Assembly: GCA_002686955.1 (NCBI GenBank)
Contig: NYZA01000223.1
Coordinates: forward strand, 1-13,210
DNA: 13,210 nt
Direction: 5' to 3'
Source of the DNA: Gemmatimonadota bacterium
GTDB lineage: Bacteria; GCA-2686955
The translations under genes were made by a program, and so were the position numbers. Shown one piece after another: positions 4,800 to 12,392 of this stretch. Positions within the stretch are counted from its first letter, which is position 1; each line of letters begins with the position of its first letter. Under the pieces are notes generated by a model. That model made no database searches. It was not told the origin of the DNA and saw only the letters and a list, made by a program, of their open reading frames with translations.

Positions 4800-7214
4800 C
4801 TACATCTTCACCGAAATACGGCCGAGAATCTGCCGCCCGATCTCCGGCGCACCGATCAGCTCGACATGCTGGTCGTCTAGGATGTTGGTGCCGATAATCG
4901 ACAGCTCTACATTTCCGGTGATGGCGTAGCCCACCGAGCCGTCGACCACGGTGTAGCTCGGAATCGTGCCCTCGTAGAGCCCCGCGCCCCACTCGAACTC
5001 TTCGACCCAGCGCAGGCCGAAGGAACCGGACCATCCGCCGTCGGCCCGGTAGAGCGCGTTCAGCGTGAACTTGTTCTCGGGGGCGTTGAGAGGGCTGCCC
5101 ACCAAGACGCCGGAGATCGGATCGACAGCGAAGTCCTCTTCGTCGACAACCGCTTCGATATCGCCGGCGCTCAGATAGGAGTAGGTGCCGCCCACTTGCA
5201 GCTCGGGCGTGACCAGATAGGTGAGACCGAGGTCGAAACCGGTTACGTCGACCGGGCCGAAGTTGGTGTAGCCGATGAAGTCGTAGGCAATGACGTTGCC
5301 GTTGTCATCGAGCCGGGGGCGTCCCGGCAGCGGATTCGGCTCGCCGTCGAGGTCGACGTCGATCTGCGGCAGCTCCGTCAGGGGGCCGTAGTAAGGCATC
5401 AGATCGGAGATGAAATCGTCGTAGCGGCTCTGGTGGACGTCGAGCGACGCGAGCCACTTCTCGGCGATCAAGCCTTGGTAACCGAACTCGAAAGTCGTGA
5501 TCTCCTCCGGCTTGATGTCGGGGTTGCCGGTGGCGTAGCCGGGAACGAGTAGTGGTCCCACCTTGTTGCTGTCCGCCGGGTCGGGCGCGAGTATCACGAT
5601 GCCGTTCTGATCGACGGCCGGAACATCTCCCACCGGCAGTTCGAGGAAGAACTCGGTGAAGATCGGATTCTGGAACGCCTTGTTGTATGTAGCGCGGAAT
5701 GTGTGGTTGGCCAAGGGCTTCCAGACGAATCCCGCCTTCGGAGAGTACTGGGCATCGGTTTCCGGGTGGGTGTCGATGCGAAACGCCCCGATCAGATCGA
5801 GCGTGCTCGCCAGCTCGAACTCGGCCTGGGTGTAGGCGCCGAAAAGATCGAAGGTCTTCTTCTCCGGAATGAAGGTTCCTTCCGAATCGTTGTTGAGCTG
5901 GCGGTAGTTGCCGCCCCAAATGACGGAGGCGCGATCGCCCAGGGTGAAGTTGTGTTGCGCTTCCAGGTCGTAGGCGATCGACCTGTCGATGATCGCGGAC
6001 CCGCTGATCAGATTGTACGTATCTCCCGCATCGTTTCCGGTGACGTATCCCTGCACGAAAAAGCGCTCATCGCGATATGCGAGCTGACCGTAACCGGTCT
6101 GCCAATCCTTGATTTGGTAGCGCCCCAGACCGGTCAGAGTGATGCTGTTGGTTTGGGACCAGCCGCTGAAGAAGGAGAGCCGGCCGGTCTCGGTGAGATC
6201 CCAATCGACGCGGGCATCCACATGGGTGTTTTCGATGCCGAAGTCCGGGCTGGTGACGGTCATTCGCTCCGTGCCGTCGGCGTTGAAGACGGTGAGCGGG
6301 CTATCGGCCGTCGGCTCCTTGATGCTCACGAACCAATTCGCTGTTTCATCGACCCTTTCCCAATCGTCTCCCTGGAAGCGCTCGACCGAGATCTTGTAGC
6401 CCAGGTCGTCGTTCGCCAGTCCCGCGTAGCGGGCCGCGACCTTCATGGTGCTGCGCTCTCCGCCCGAGAGCGTGGCGCTGAGCCCCTGCTCGTCGAGCGG
6501 CGACTTGGTCTGCACCAACACCGTTCCCGAGAGGGCCGCGTTGCCGTACAAGGCGGAGGCGGGACCGGTCACCACTTCGATCCGGTCGAGGTCGGGTGCG
6601 GCGGCGCTCAGCATGCTCCAACGTACGATCCCGATGCCGGGGAGCAGGTTCGACCGATTGTCGGTCATCACCAGCATGCGCCGCGGAAAGGTGGAGTTCA
6701 TGCCACGGGCGTTGATCTGGTAGGTGTCGAGACCCGATTTGGTGTAGTCGATTCCCTTGACCGCGGCGATGTGCTCGGCGGCCGTCGAGGTCTCGCGCGC
6801 CTCGATTTCAGCCGTCCCGATTACGGTAATCGCGGCGGGGGCATCGGTGATCTTCTCGGCGTGTCGCGACGCGGAGACGACCACCGGATCGAGGAACACC
6901 GAGGTCAGCTCGAGCGCTACATCGCGCCGGGCGCCCGCGGCCGGCACTTCGACCATCTCCTCGAAAGTGGCGTAGCCGAGAAAGCTGACCCGAAGAGTGT
7001 GACGGCCCGGAGGCAAATCGATCAGATAGCGGCCGTTGGTGCGGCTGGCTGTGCCGAGGCCCTCCTCACCCACGACTTCGATATTAGCCGAGGGAAGGGG
7101 CGCACCAGAGTCGAGATCCGAGACGGTCCCGCGGAGGGTAGCCGCCAGGGCGGGAAGCGCCGTTAGGAGGACGAGCGCGAGGCCGATCATCCCGTTCGTT
7201 GCCTGTCTCTTCAT
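4800..7214 (-). CDS. TonB-dependent outer-membrane receptor with CarboxypepD_reg-like domain
   Basis: An 804-residue energy-coupled outer-membrane transporter. Residues 1-24 are a signal peptide (hydrophobic LALVLLTALPALA). Residues about 25-110 form a carboxypeptidase-regulatory-like beta domain (LRGTVSDLDSGAPLPSANIE, GRYLIDLPPGRHTLRVSFLGY) seen in many receptors of deep-branching Gram-negatives. LDPVVVSAS at about 108-116 is in the place of a TonB-box/plug start. The plug follows, with the INARGM segment and the typical IEVVTGPASALYGNAALSG motif. The remaining ~550 residues have the aromatic, Asp/Asn-turn-rich pattern of a 22-strand barrel. Length is normal and the frame intact. AGAAAGG lies about 9 bases before the ATG. 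The chain ends RISVKM, with Met instead of the usual terminal aromatic. The gene diverges from the esterase gene and ends 10 bases from the CotH gene. Substrate is unknown: no siderophore- or B12-specific signal was seen. Confidence 0.93.
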   Translation of the reverse strand: MKRQATNGMIGLALVLLTALPALAATLRGTVSDLDSGAPLPSANIEVVGEEGLGTASRTNGRYLIDLPPGRHTLRVSFLGYATFEEMVEVPAAGARRDVALELTSVFLDPVVVSASRHAEKITDAPAAITVIGTAEIEARETSTAAEHIAAVKGIDYTKSGLDTYQINARGMNSTFPRRMLVMTDNRSNLLPGIGIVRWSMLSAAAPDLDRIEVVTGPASALYGNAALSGTVLVQTKSPLDEQGLSATLSGGERSTMKVAARYAGLANDDLGYKISVERFQGDDWERVDETANWFVSIKEPTADSPLTVFNADGTERMTVTSPDFGIENTHVDARVDWDLTETGRLSFFSGWSQTNSITLTGLGRYQIKDWQTGYGQLAYRDERFFVQGYVTGNDAGDTYNLISGSAIIDRSIAYDLEAQHNFTLGDRASVIWGGNYRQLNNDSEGTFIPEKKTFDLFGAYTQAEFELASTLDLIGAFRIDTHPETDAQYSPKAGFVWKPLANHTFRATYNKAFQNPIFTEFFLELPVGDVPAVDQNGIVILAPDPADSNKVGPLLVPGYATGNPDIKPEEITTFEFGYQGLIAEKWLASLDVHQSRYDDFISDLMPYYGPLTELPQIDVDLDGEPNPLPGRPRLDDNGNVIAYDFIGYTNFGPVDVTGFDLGLTYLVTPELQVGGTYSYLSAGDIEAVVDEEDFAVDPISGVLVGSPLNAPENKFTLNALYRADGGWSGSFGLRWVEEFEWGAGLYEGTIPSYTVVDGSVGYAITGNVELSIIGTNILDDQHVELIGAPEIGRQILGRISVKM

Positions 7215-7240
7215 GCCGATTGCCTTTCTCGAATTCCTGG

Positions 7241-7259
7241 ACGCCGGTCACGCCGGCGT
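7241..7259 (-). other. hairpin in the TonB-receptor 5' leader
   Basis: ACGCCGG (7241-7247) and CCGGCGT (7253-7259) form a perfect 7-bp stem with a 5-base loop, 27 bases upstream of the receptor ATG on the minus strand. It would be transcribed in the leader if the promoter at 7298-7326 is used. It does not match a riboswitch I know. Confidence 0.35.
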
Positions 7260-7266
7260 GCATTTT

Positions 7267-7301
7267 GAGTGCCCGGTCGATCGATTGGAAACGCGGCACT
7301 C
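7267..7301 (-). other. inverted repeat overlapping the receptor promoter region
   Basis: GAGTGCC (7267-7273) and GGCACTC (7295-7301) are perfect inverted repeats 21 bases apart; the gap contains the palindrome TCGATCGA. One arm overlaps the candidate -10 box of the receptor promoter. The arms could be half-sites for a regulator or a leader stem. Confidence 0.3.
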
Positions 7302-7326
7302 TAGCAGCTTCGTCGCTCGAGTCCAA
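7298..7326 (-). promoter_or_regulatory. candidate sigma70-type promoter for the TonB receptor
   Basis: On the minus strand TTGGAC (7326-7321) is followed after 17 bases by TAGAGT (7303-7298). Each box matches its consensus at 4 of 6 positions with the ideal spacing. It would give a leader of roughly 75-80 bases. The match is modest. Confidence 0.3.
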
Positions 7327-7328
7327 CG

Positions 7329-7355
7329 TTGACGGCCCCGGAGCGATGCTGTAAA
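7329..7355 (+). promoter_or_regulatory. candidate sigma70-type promoter for the esterase gene
   Basis: TTGACG (7329-7334) matches the -35 consensus at 5 of 6. TGTAAA (7350-7355) matches the -10 at 4 of 6 and is preceded by TGC, an extended -10 feature. The 15-base spacer is short. If used, the shared element at 7391-7411 would lie in the 5' untranslated region. Confidence 0.3.
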
Positions 7356-7390
7356 AGCGAATGCTCTGAAGACAGTGCGCGCCGGCGGAG

Positions 7391-7411
7391 GGTCTCGTGA
7401 GTCGCCGGAGC
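7391..7411 (+). repeat. shared upstream element, copy 2
   Basis: GGTCTCGTGAGTCGCCGGAGC differs from 170-190 at one position (C for G). It lies 68 bases before the esterase ATG in the same orientation as copy 1 relative to its gene. No third copy was seen in the window. Confidence 0.5.
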
Positions 7412-7479
7412 GAGCAAGAATACAACCGCGAGATCAGCGTCGCCCAGTCGGCTTCGGATCGTAGAGGAGACCTTCAATT

Positions 7480-8913
7480 ATGCGCTCGACCATCGATTTC
7501 CACATTCCGACGAAGACCGGCCTCTCCCTTGCCCTGGCGGGTGTGATGACCGCCGGCTGCTCGAGCGACACGACTGGGGTCGATCTCGCGGCGATCGAGA
7601 GAGGGATCACCGAGGTCGCGGTCAGCGCCGGCGTCGCGGCGATGCTCGGAGGCACGCAGCACACGCTCGGTACCCTGGGGCTGGCGCTGGAGAAGCAGGC
7701 GCCCACCTTCTTGATCTACCTTCCCCCCGACTACTCCGACGCGAACGCCGACGGCTATCCCGTGCTTTATCTGCTGCATGGTTTCGGCAACGATCCCTGG
7801 ACCTGGGTTCAGACCTACGGATTGCCGCAGTTGCTGGATGGAATGATCGCCGATGGCACGATCGAGCCGATGATCGTGGTCATGCCGAACGGAATGGGCG
7901 ATCTGATCGGCAGCTTCTACACCGACTCGGTCTTTGACGAGGCGGTCGGTGTCGCGGTTCCGGAGAACGTGGCCTTCGGCGCGTTCAAGAGCTACATCCT
8001 CGGCGTCATGGAGCAGGTCGAGGCAACGTACAACACCTCCACGCCGACACCGATCTCGCTGGCAGGACTCGCGCTGGGCGACCCCTTCTCGGCCTCCGGT
8101 CGAGCGATCGGCGGGCTCTCGATGGGGGGCTACGGAGCGACCTTGATCGCCGAGACCGTTCCGGTCTTCTCCGCGGTGCTGGCCCACTCCGCTCCGCTGG
8201 CCTTCTCGAACTTCCTCGATGTCGACCCGCTGATCGGGCTCTCGGTGCCACAGATTCTGCTCGCGGAGACGAAGGCCCTGCTCGATGCGGACGCAATGAA
8301 CGCGGGCTCCGCGGCGCTGATCGGCGACGAGAACGCGGTCTTCACGACCTTCTCCTTCGCGCTCAGCGGCGCATTCACGCCGATCGCGGGCCCCCTCGCG
8401 GCATTCGACATGGGTGCCCAGGTTGCCCTGGGATTGGGAGATACGACCTACGCTGCTCTGCTCGATCCCTTGCTCTTCACCGATCCTCCCCTGTCGCAAT
8501 TGGACAACTATCAGTACCCACTGTCGCTCGTCACCGACTCCGGCACGCCGCAGCTCGACGACGATATCTGGATCGGTGCTCAGCTCCCAATCGACGCCGC
8601 GGGCGGCACCGTCACGACGGTCTTCGACGACCAATGGCTGCTTCATCACGATGCGCAGACCCTCATGGGCGATGCGCTCGTCGCGGGCGGTTTGCTGGCG
8701 CAAGATACCGACTTCTTCGTCGACGTCGGGGACTTCGATGATCTCGGCCTGGCCGACGATGTGGCGGACTTCGTCACGACGGCGGAGGGAGCTCTCGGCG
8801 TGGGACAGGTGACCTTCGAGACCTTCGTAGGCGGACACTCCGACGTCTTCGCCGATCGAATCCCGGTGTCGCTCACATGGCTCTCGGGCATCTTCGCGGA
8901 AGAGGCCGAGTAG
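7480..8913 (+). CDS. predicted lipoprotein, esterase D-like alpha/beta hydrolase
   Basis: A 477-residue serine hydrolase of the esterase/PHB-depolymerase-like (esterase D) group. The N-terminus has a hydrophobic segment ending MTAGC, with Cys27 as a probable lipidated residue (Thr at -3 is slightly off the lipobox). The core follows in order: FLIYLPPDY, then PVLYLLHGFG with the oxyanion-hole HG at 100-101, then MIVVMPNGMG, then the nucleophile elbow GLSMGGYGA with Ser214. The likely acid is in DVGDFDD (about 415-421), and the catalytic His453 is in GGHSDVF. About 200 residues separate Ser and Asp, far more than in typical esterase D proteins, owing to an Ala/Leu/Gly-rich insertion. It probably hydrolyses an ester outside the cytoplasm. 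Substrate is unknown. The gene diverges from the TonB receptor and ends 4 bases before the convergent glycosyltransferase operon. Confidence 0.88.
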   Translation: MRSTIDFHIPTKTGLSLALAGVMTAGCSSDTTGVDLAAIERGITEVAVSAGVAAMLGGTQHTLGTLGLALEKQAPTFLIYLPPDYSDANADGYPVLYLLHGFGNDPWTWVQTYGLPQLLDGMIADGTIEPMIVVMPNGMGDLIGSFYTDSVFDEAVGVAVPENVAFGAFKSYILGVMEQVEATYNTSTPTPISLAGLALGDPFSASGRAIGGLSMGGYGATLIAETVPVFSAVLAHSAPLAFSNFLDVDPLIGLSVPQILLAETKALLDADAMNAGSAALIGDENAVFTTFSFALSGAFTPIAGPLAAFDMGAQVALGLGDTTYAALLDPLLFTDPPLSQLDNYQYPLSLVTDSGTPQLDDDIWIGAQLPIDAAGGTVTTVFDDQWLLHHDAQTLMGDALVAGGLLAQDTDFFVDVGDFDDLGLADDVADFVTTAEGALGVGQVTFETFVGGHSDVFADRIPVSLTWLSGIFAEEAE

Positions 8914-8917
8914 CTTC

Positions 8918-10060
8918 TCAGCTCCTCCAGTCCCCCGTCCCGCCGAGCTCATCGTGGAGATCACGCAGAAGCTCGGCGGACCGCGTCCACCCGTATGCTC
9001 GAACACGGCGGCGCCCGCTATCGACGAGATCTTCAGCGGTCGAGGGGTCGCTGAGAACACGGCTGAGGGCAAGGGTCCAACCGCGGCGATCCCCGCACTC
9101 CACCAGTAGCGCTCCGTCGGCGACCACCTCCGGGATCGCCCCCGAGGTCGCCGCAACGACCGGGCACCCGGTCGACATCGCCTCCAGCGGCACGATTCCG
9201 AACCCCTCCGAGAGCGAGGGCATCGCCAGACAACACGCGGCCGAAAGCGCGCAGTTGCGATCGTGATCGTCGAGGGGACCGGTGACGATCAGGGGAACCG
9301 ATTCCCGCTCCGCGTGCAGGCGCAGGCCATCGCCCTCTCCAAACTCGTCTCGCCCGGCCAGGACGAGGCCGACATCGCCCACCGAATCGTGGCGCCGCAG
9401 CTCTCCGAGCGCCGCGATGACGACTCCAAGATTCTTCCTCTTCTCCAAATGTCCCAACGCCAAGATGAATCGCCAGGGGATTCCGTGGCGGCGACGGAAT
9501 CGAGCGAGGCTTCGCTCGTCTTCGACTCGAACCACCCGGCCATCGGCGGCGTTCGGCACCACCACGATCTTCTCCCGATCCCCACGCAGCTGGACGATCA
9601 CCTCATCGCGCGTATGCCGCGAAACGGTGATCACGCGCTCGACCCGTCGCAGATCTCGGGGCAGCAGATAACGCGCGTAGAGTCTACGGATTCCGAAGTG
9701 TGTGCCGGATTCGGCCAAGTCGCGAACATCGTGCAAGGTAAGCAGCACCGGCCGGCCGAGCGCGCTCGGAATCGGCAGGGTCTCCGCCTGAAATATGTCC
9801 GCTCCCTCCTTCTCCAGCCGCTCCCTCCAGATCGCCCCCGCACGAAGCGCCCGCCCGAGGGGAGAGGGCGGCTTCGACACTTCCACGCATTCGATTCCGG
9901 CGCCGAGCAGAGGGGCATCGAGACCGGTTCCGGGCGCCAGATACACCACGATTTCATGCCGTGCCGAGAGCCCTGCGTAGGCGACATAAAGATTGAGCAG
10001 GCGGGTCCTAGCTCCGGAGGGCCCGGGCCCGATCGAGGTGCCGTCGACGGCGATTCTCAT
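8918..10060 (-). CDS. GT4-family glycosyltransferase (last gene of operon)
   Basis: A 380-residue retaining GT-B-fold glycosyltransferase of family GT4, expected to move a sugar from a nucleotide donor to a growing glycan on the cytoplasmic side. I chose the ATG at 10060 because MRIAVDGTSI is the usual N-terminal strand, GGGAG lies 5 bases ahead, and the ATGA overlaps the stop of the preceding gene. The frame is open further upstream, but that extension is Arg/Ser-rich shadow sequence. Motifs: LLTLHDVRDLA, VITVSRHTRDEV, VVVPNAADG, LALGHLEKRKN, and the donor-binding EX7E EGFGIVPLE at 285-293, followed by GCPVVAATSGAIPEVV. The gene ends 4 bases from the convergent esterase gene. Sugar and linkage cannot be told from sequence. 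Confidence 0.92.
   Translation of the reverse strand: MRIAVDGTSIGPGPSGARTRLLNLYVAYAGLSARHEIVVYLAPGTGLDAPLLGAGIECVEVSKPPSPLGRALRAGAIWRERLEKEGADIFQAETLPIPSALGRPVLLTLHDVRDLAESGTHFGIRRLYARYLLPRDLRRVERVITVSRHTRDEVIVQLRGDREKIVVVPNAADGRVVRVEDERSLARFRRRHGIPWRFILALGHLEKRKNLGVVIAALGELRRHDSVGDVGLVLAGRDEFGEGDGLRLHAERESVPLIVTGPLDDHDRNCALSAACCLAMPSLSEGFGIVPLEAMSTGCPVVAATSGAIPEVVADGALLVECGDRRGWTLALSRVLSDPSTAEDLVDSGRRRVRAYGWTRSAELLRDLHDELGGTGDWRS
8940..8979 (+). terminator. inverted repeat past the esterase stop, weak terminator candidate
   Basis: CCGCCGAGCT (8940-8949) and AGCTCGGCGG (8970-8979) form a perfect 10-bp stem with a 20-base loop, 26 bases after the esterase stop. It lies inside the 3' coding end of the convergent glycosyltransferase gene and has no T run, so it may just reflect the repeated codons of ELL and DELGG. 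Confidence 0.2.
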
Positions 10061-11220
10061 CCGCTCCCACCCACACCGCTTGGAACACCGCTGGCTCGAT
10101 CGATCAGTTCCCGATAGAGCTCCATGTACGAGCCCGCGCTTCGCTCCCATGAAAAGAGCTGGGCGCGTCGCAACCCGCGCCGGCGAAGATCGCATCGCAG
10201 TTCCGGGTCGCGGAGAATCCGCTTCAAGGCGTCCGCCAGCTCTTTCGGCCGATCCGGAGAGAAGAGAAGGGCGGCGTCGCCCACCACTTCCGGTATCGCG
10301 CCGCCGCTCGACGCGAGAACCGGAGTTCCGCAGGCCATCGCCTCGAGGGGCGGAAGTCCGAAGCCCTCGAATAGAGATGGGTAGACGACCACCTTCGCGT
10401 GATTGTAGAGACACACCAGGTCGTCATCGGCGACATAGCCCAATACGTGCACGGCTCCCCGCAGCTCTGGTGAGCGCGCGGCGTCTTCGATCTCTCGCCC
10501 TCCCGCACCACGAATCCCGGCAAGGACGAGTTGATGATCGCGACAGTCGGAATCTGAAAGCGACATGAACGCATCCAGCAATGCACACAGGTTCTTCTTG
10601 CGTCGACGAGTTCCTACGAAGAAGACGTAGGGCCGATCCGGAATCCCGTATCGGTGCAGGAGCAACGCGCGTGCGCTCGGGATCGCTAAGGGACGGAAAC
10701 AAGCGTCGATCCCATTGTGAATCACCACCACTCTATCCCCGCCGTCCGGATAGAGCGACACAATATCGTCTCTGGTCTTGTTCGATACGGCGACGATTTT
10801 CGACGCCATATGGATGCCGAGGAAGAGACGGCTTCGATGCCCCCGTGCCACGGTGGCACCACTGCCGGTGGTTGCATTACTCTCTACCCATGGAAGATCG
10901 TGCTCCGTCGCGATCTTCTTTGCATCGCCGCGCAATGGAATCGCCGAAACCGGTGAATGAATGAGATCGATTCTCCACTTGGCCATTGCCGACGGAAGAA
11001 CCCATTCTCGCCACATGTAGCTCGGCCATGTCTCCCCGATCGATATGTGCTGAAAATTCGGCGGAAGGTCGAACCAAGTTTTCGTGTGGCGCTTGCTGAC
11101 CAGAAGGTATTCGTTCTCCTGGTCGAGCCGGGCCAAAGCCGCGAGAAGGGACCGCTGGACGCGGTTTACGCCGGTCGGGTATTCGGTCCCCTGAATCGAT
11201 ATGTCGACCATGATCCTCAT
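10057..11220 (-). CDS. GT4-family glycosyltransferase (second of three)
   Basis: A 387-residue GT4 glycosyltransferase. The start at 11220 is supported by MRIMVDISIQG, the normal first beta strand, and by the ATGA overlap with the preceding gene. The frame stays open beyond it, but that part is low-complexity Arg/Gly/Ser shadow sequence. The acceptor domain carries PTGVNRVQRSLL and IATEHDLPW; KIVAVSNKTRDDI and VVVIHNGID lead to the donor domain with VFFVGTRRRKKNL, HVLGYVADDDL and the EX7E motif EGFGLPPLE at 285-293, then GTPVLASSGGAIPEVVGD. That motif falls at the same residue number as in the next gene, suggesting related enzymes, though the N-terminal acceptor halves differ. It probably adds one sugar of the repeat unit. 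Confidence 0.92.
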   Translation of the reverse strand: MRIMVDISIQGTEYPTGVNRVQRSLLAALARLDQENEYLLVSKRHTKTWFDLPPNFQHISIGETWPSYMWREWVLPSAMAKWRIDLIHSPVSAIPLRGDAKKIATEHDLPWVESNATTGSGATVARGHRSRLFLGIHMASKIVAVSNKTRDDIVSLYPDGGDRVVVIHNGIDACFRPLAIPSARALLLHRYGIPDRPYVFFVGTRRRKKNLCALLDAFMSLSDSDCRDHQLVLAGIRGAGGREIEDAARSPELRGAVHVLGYVADDDLVCLYNHAKVVVYPSLFEGFGLPPLEAMACGTPVLASSGGAIPEVVGDAALLFSPDRPKELADALKRILRDPELRCDLRRRGLRRAQLFSWERSAGSYMELYRELIDRASGVPSGVGGSG

Positions 11221-12392
11221 GAGGCATCGATCTCCGACGCGACCGCCCGGTACACTTCGAGATGGCTTTGAGCTGCTCTCGCCCAACCGAAGCCGCCGGC
11301 TCTCTCCGCGCCCGCTTCGCTCATTTCGGCGCGAAGCTCCGCGTCGTCCGACAGCTCCGCCATCGCTTTGGCCATCTCCTCCGGATCTTCCGGATCGACG
11401 TAGCGGACCGCATCGCCACCGACCTCCTCGAGAGCGCCGCGGCGGGTCGTAATTGCCGGTGTGCCGCAGGCCATCGATTCCAGAACCGGAAGGCCAAATC
11501 CTTCGTAGAGGGAGGGGTATATGCTCCATTGTGCCTCCCGATACAGAGGCGGCAGGAAGCGATCGTCCAGATTCTCCATGTGTCGCACTCTGCCCCTCTC
11601 CCGCCCATGAGCGAGACGATCTCGGAGACCGTCACACATCCACCCGAAACCGCCGACCAGCACCAAGGTGTGCGAATTCCGACGCGCGAAAAGTCGAAAC
11701 GCATCCAGGAGCACGTCGTGGTTCTTTCGTGGTTCGATCGTGCCGACGCAGAGCGCGTAGGGCCGCTCCACTCCGTGCCGCGCCAGCAAACGCTCCAATT
11801 CGTCCGCGCTCGCCTCCCGGGTTCGGTCCCTCATATGGTCGCATCCGTGGGGCACGACGTGGATGCGATCCTCGACGACGCTGTAGCGCAGCCGAAGCTG
11901 CCTCGCCGTCTCGTGTGAGGGCACGATCACGCGTGCGGCGCGTGCAACGGCCGCGCGGAGGCGGCCAGGCACATCTCGCCGGAAAGCCCTCCCATGAAAA
12001 GCGGAGTCGATCTCGAAAGCGAGATCGTGAACCGTTACGACCGTCACGGCCCTTCTGACGGGAAGAAGCGCCAGGTCAGTGAGATGAAAAAGATCGATGC
12101 CGCCGAGCCGGCGTTCCACTCCCATCCCCAGATAGGAGAGGACGGGGGCCAGCCGACCGGGAATCCGGCGCCTGCGCAGCACACCCTTGCGCGCGCTGAG
12201 AAGCTGTGTGATTCGGTCGTTTTGAGCGACCTTCCTCCACGCATCGCCATAGAGCATCATCTTCACATCGTCGCGCCCGAGGCAGTCGATCGCCCGAACG
12301 AGCTCGTGTGTATAGCGACCTATCCCCGTACACGAAAAGAGCGCGGGGCGAAAATCGATGCCTACGATCGGCGGACCACTCCTCGGCATCAT
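11217..12392 (-). CDS. GT4-family glycosyltransferase (first of three)
   Basis: A 391-residue GT4 glycosyltransferase, full length. The N-terminus VGIDFRPALFSCTGIGRYTHEL is typical of mannosyltransferase-like GT4 enzymes, though donor specificity is not proven. Motifs in order: HLTDLALLP, TVVTVHDLAFE, VIVPSHETARQL, VVPHGCDHM, ALCVGTIEPRKNHDVLLDAF, ENLDDRFLPPLY, and EX7E EGFGLPVLE at about 297-305, followed by ACGTPAITTRRGALEEVGGD. Two ATG codons stand in tandem (12392 and 12389). The first makes an ATGA overlap with the stop of the membrane-protein gene, so I use it. Its own stop overlaps the next start by the same four bases. Confidence 0.92.
   Translation of the reverse strand: MMPRSGPPIVGIDFRPALFSCTGIGRYTHELVRAIDCLGRDDVKMMLYGDAWRKVAQNDRITQLLSARKGVLRRRRIPGRLAPVLSYLGMGVERRLGGIDLFHLTDLALLPVRRAVTVVTVHDLAFEIDSAFHGRAFRRDVPGRLRAAVARAARVIVPSHETARQLRLRYSVVEDRIHVVPHGCDHMRDRTREASADELERLLARHGVERPYALCVGTIEPRKNHDVLLDAFRLFARRNSHTLVLVGGFGWMCDGLRDRLAHGRERGRVRHMENLDDRFLPPLYREAQWSIYPSLYEGFGLPVLESMACGTPAITTRRGALEEVGGDAVRYVDPEDPEEMAKAMAELSDDAELRAEMSEAGAERAGGFGWARAAQSHLEVYRAVASEIDAS

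Larger units (their letters stand above)
7215..7479. promoter_or_regulatory. divergent spacer between TonB receptor and esterase genes
   Basis: No gene is supported in these 265 bases. The spacer holds candidate promoters in both directions with -35 boxes 2 bp apart, two inverted repeats on the receptor side, the second copy of the shared element (7391-7411), and GAGGAGA at 7463-7469, 10 bases before the esterase ATG. Confidence 0.5.

Noticed and set aside
5703-7166. Long plus-strand open frame (487 codons) opposite the TonB receptor
   Set aside because: It is antisense shadow of a well-supported receptor gene, is rich in Arg/Gly/Val with no domain pattern, and has no Shine-Dalgarno or plausible signal.
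7474-9156. Long minus-strand open frame (560 codons) opposite the esterase
   Set aside because: It is a Glu/Arg/Gln-rich product with no recognisable fold, spans two real genes of different strands, and mirrors the GC-rich third positions of the esterase.
10061-10414. Upstream extension of the last glycosyltransferase frame
   Set aside because: The 118 extra residues are Arg/Ser/Gly-rich, overlap the real second GT4 gene, and precede the normal GT4 N-terminus MRIAVDG, which has its own Shine-Dalgarno.
11221-11529. Upstream extension of the second glycosyltransferase frame
   Set aside because: It overlaps the end of the first GT4 gene and is low complexity; the ATGA start at 11220 gives the normal family length.
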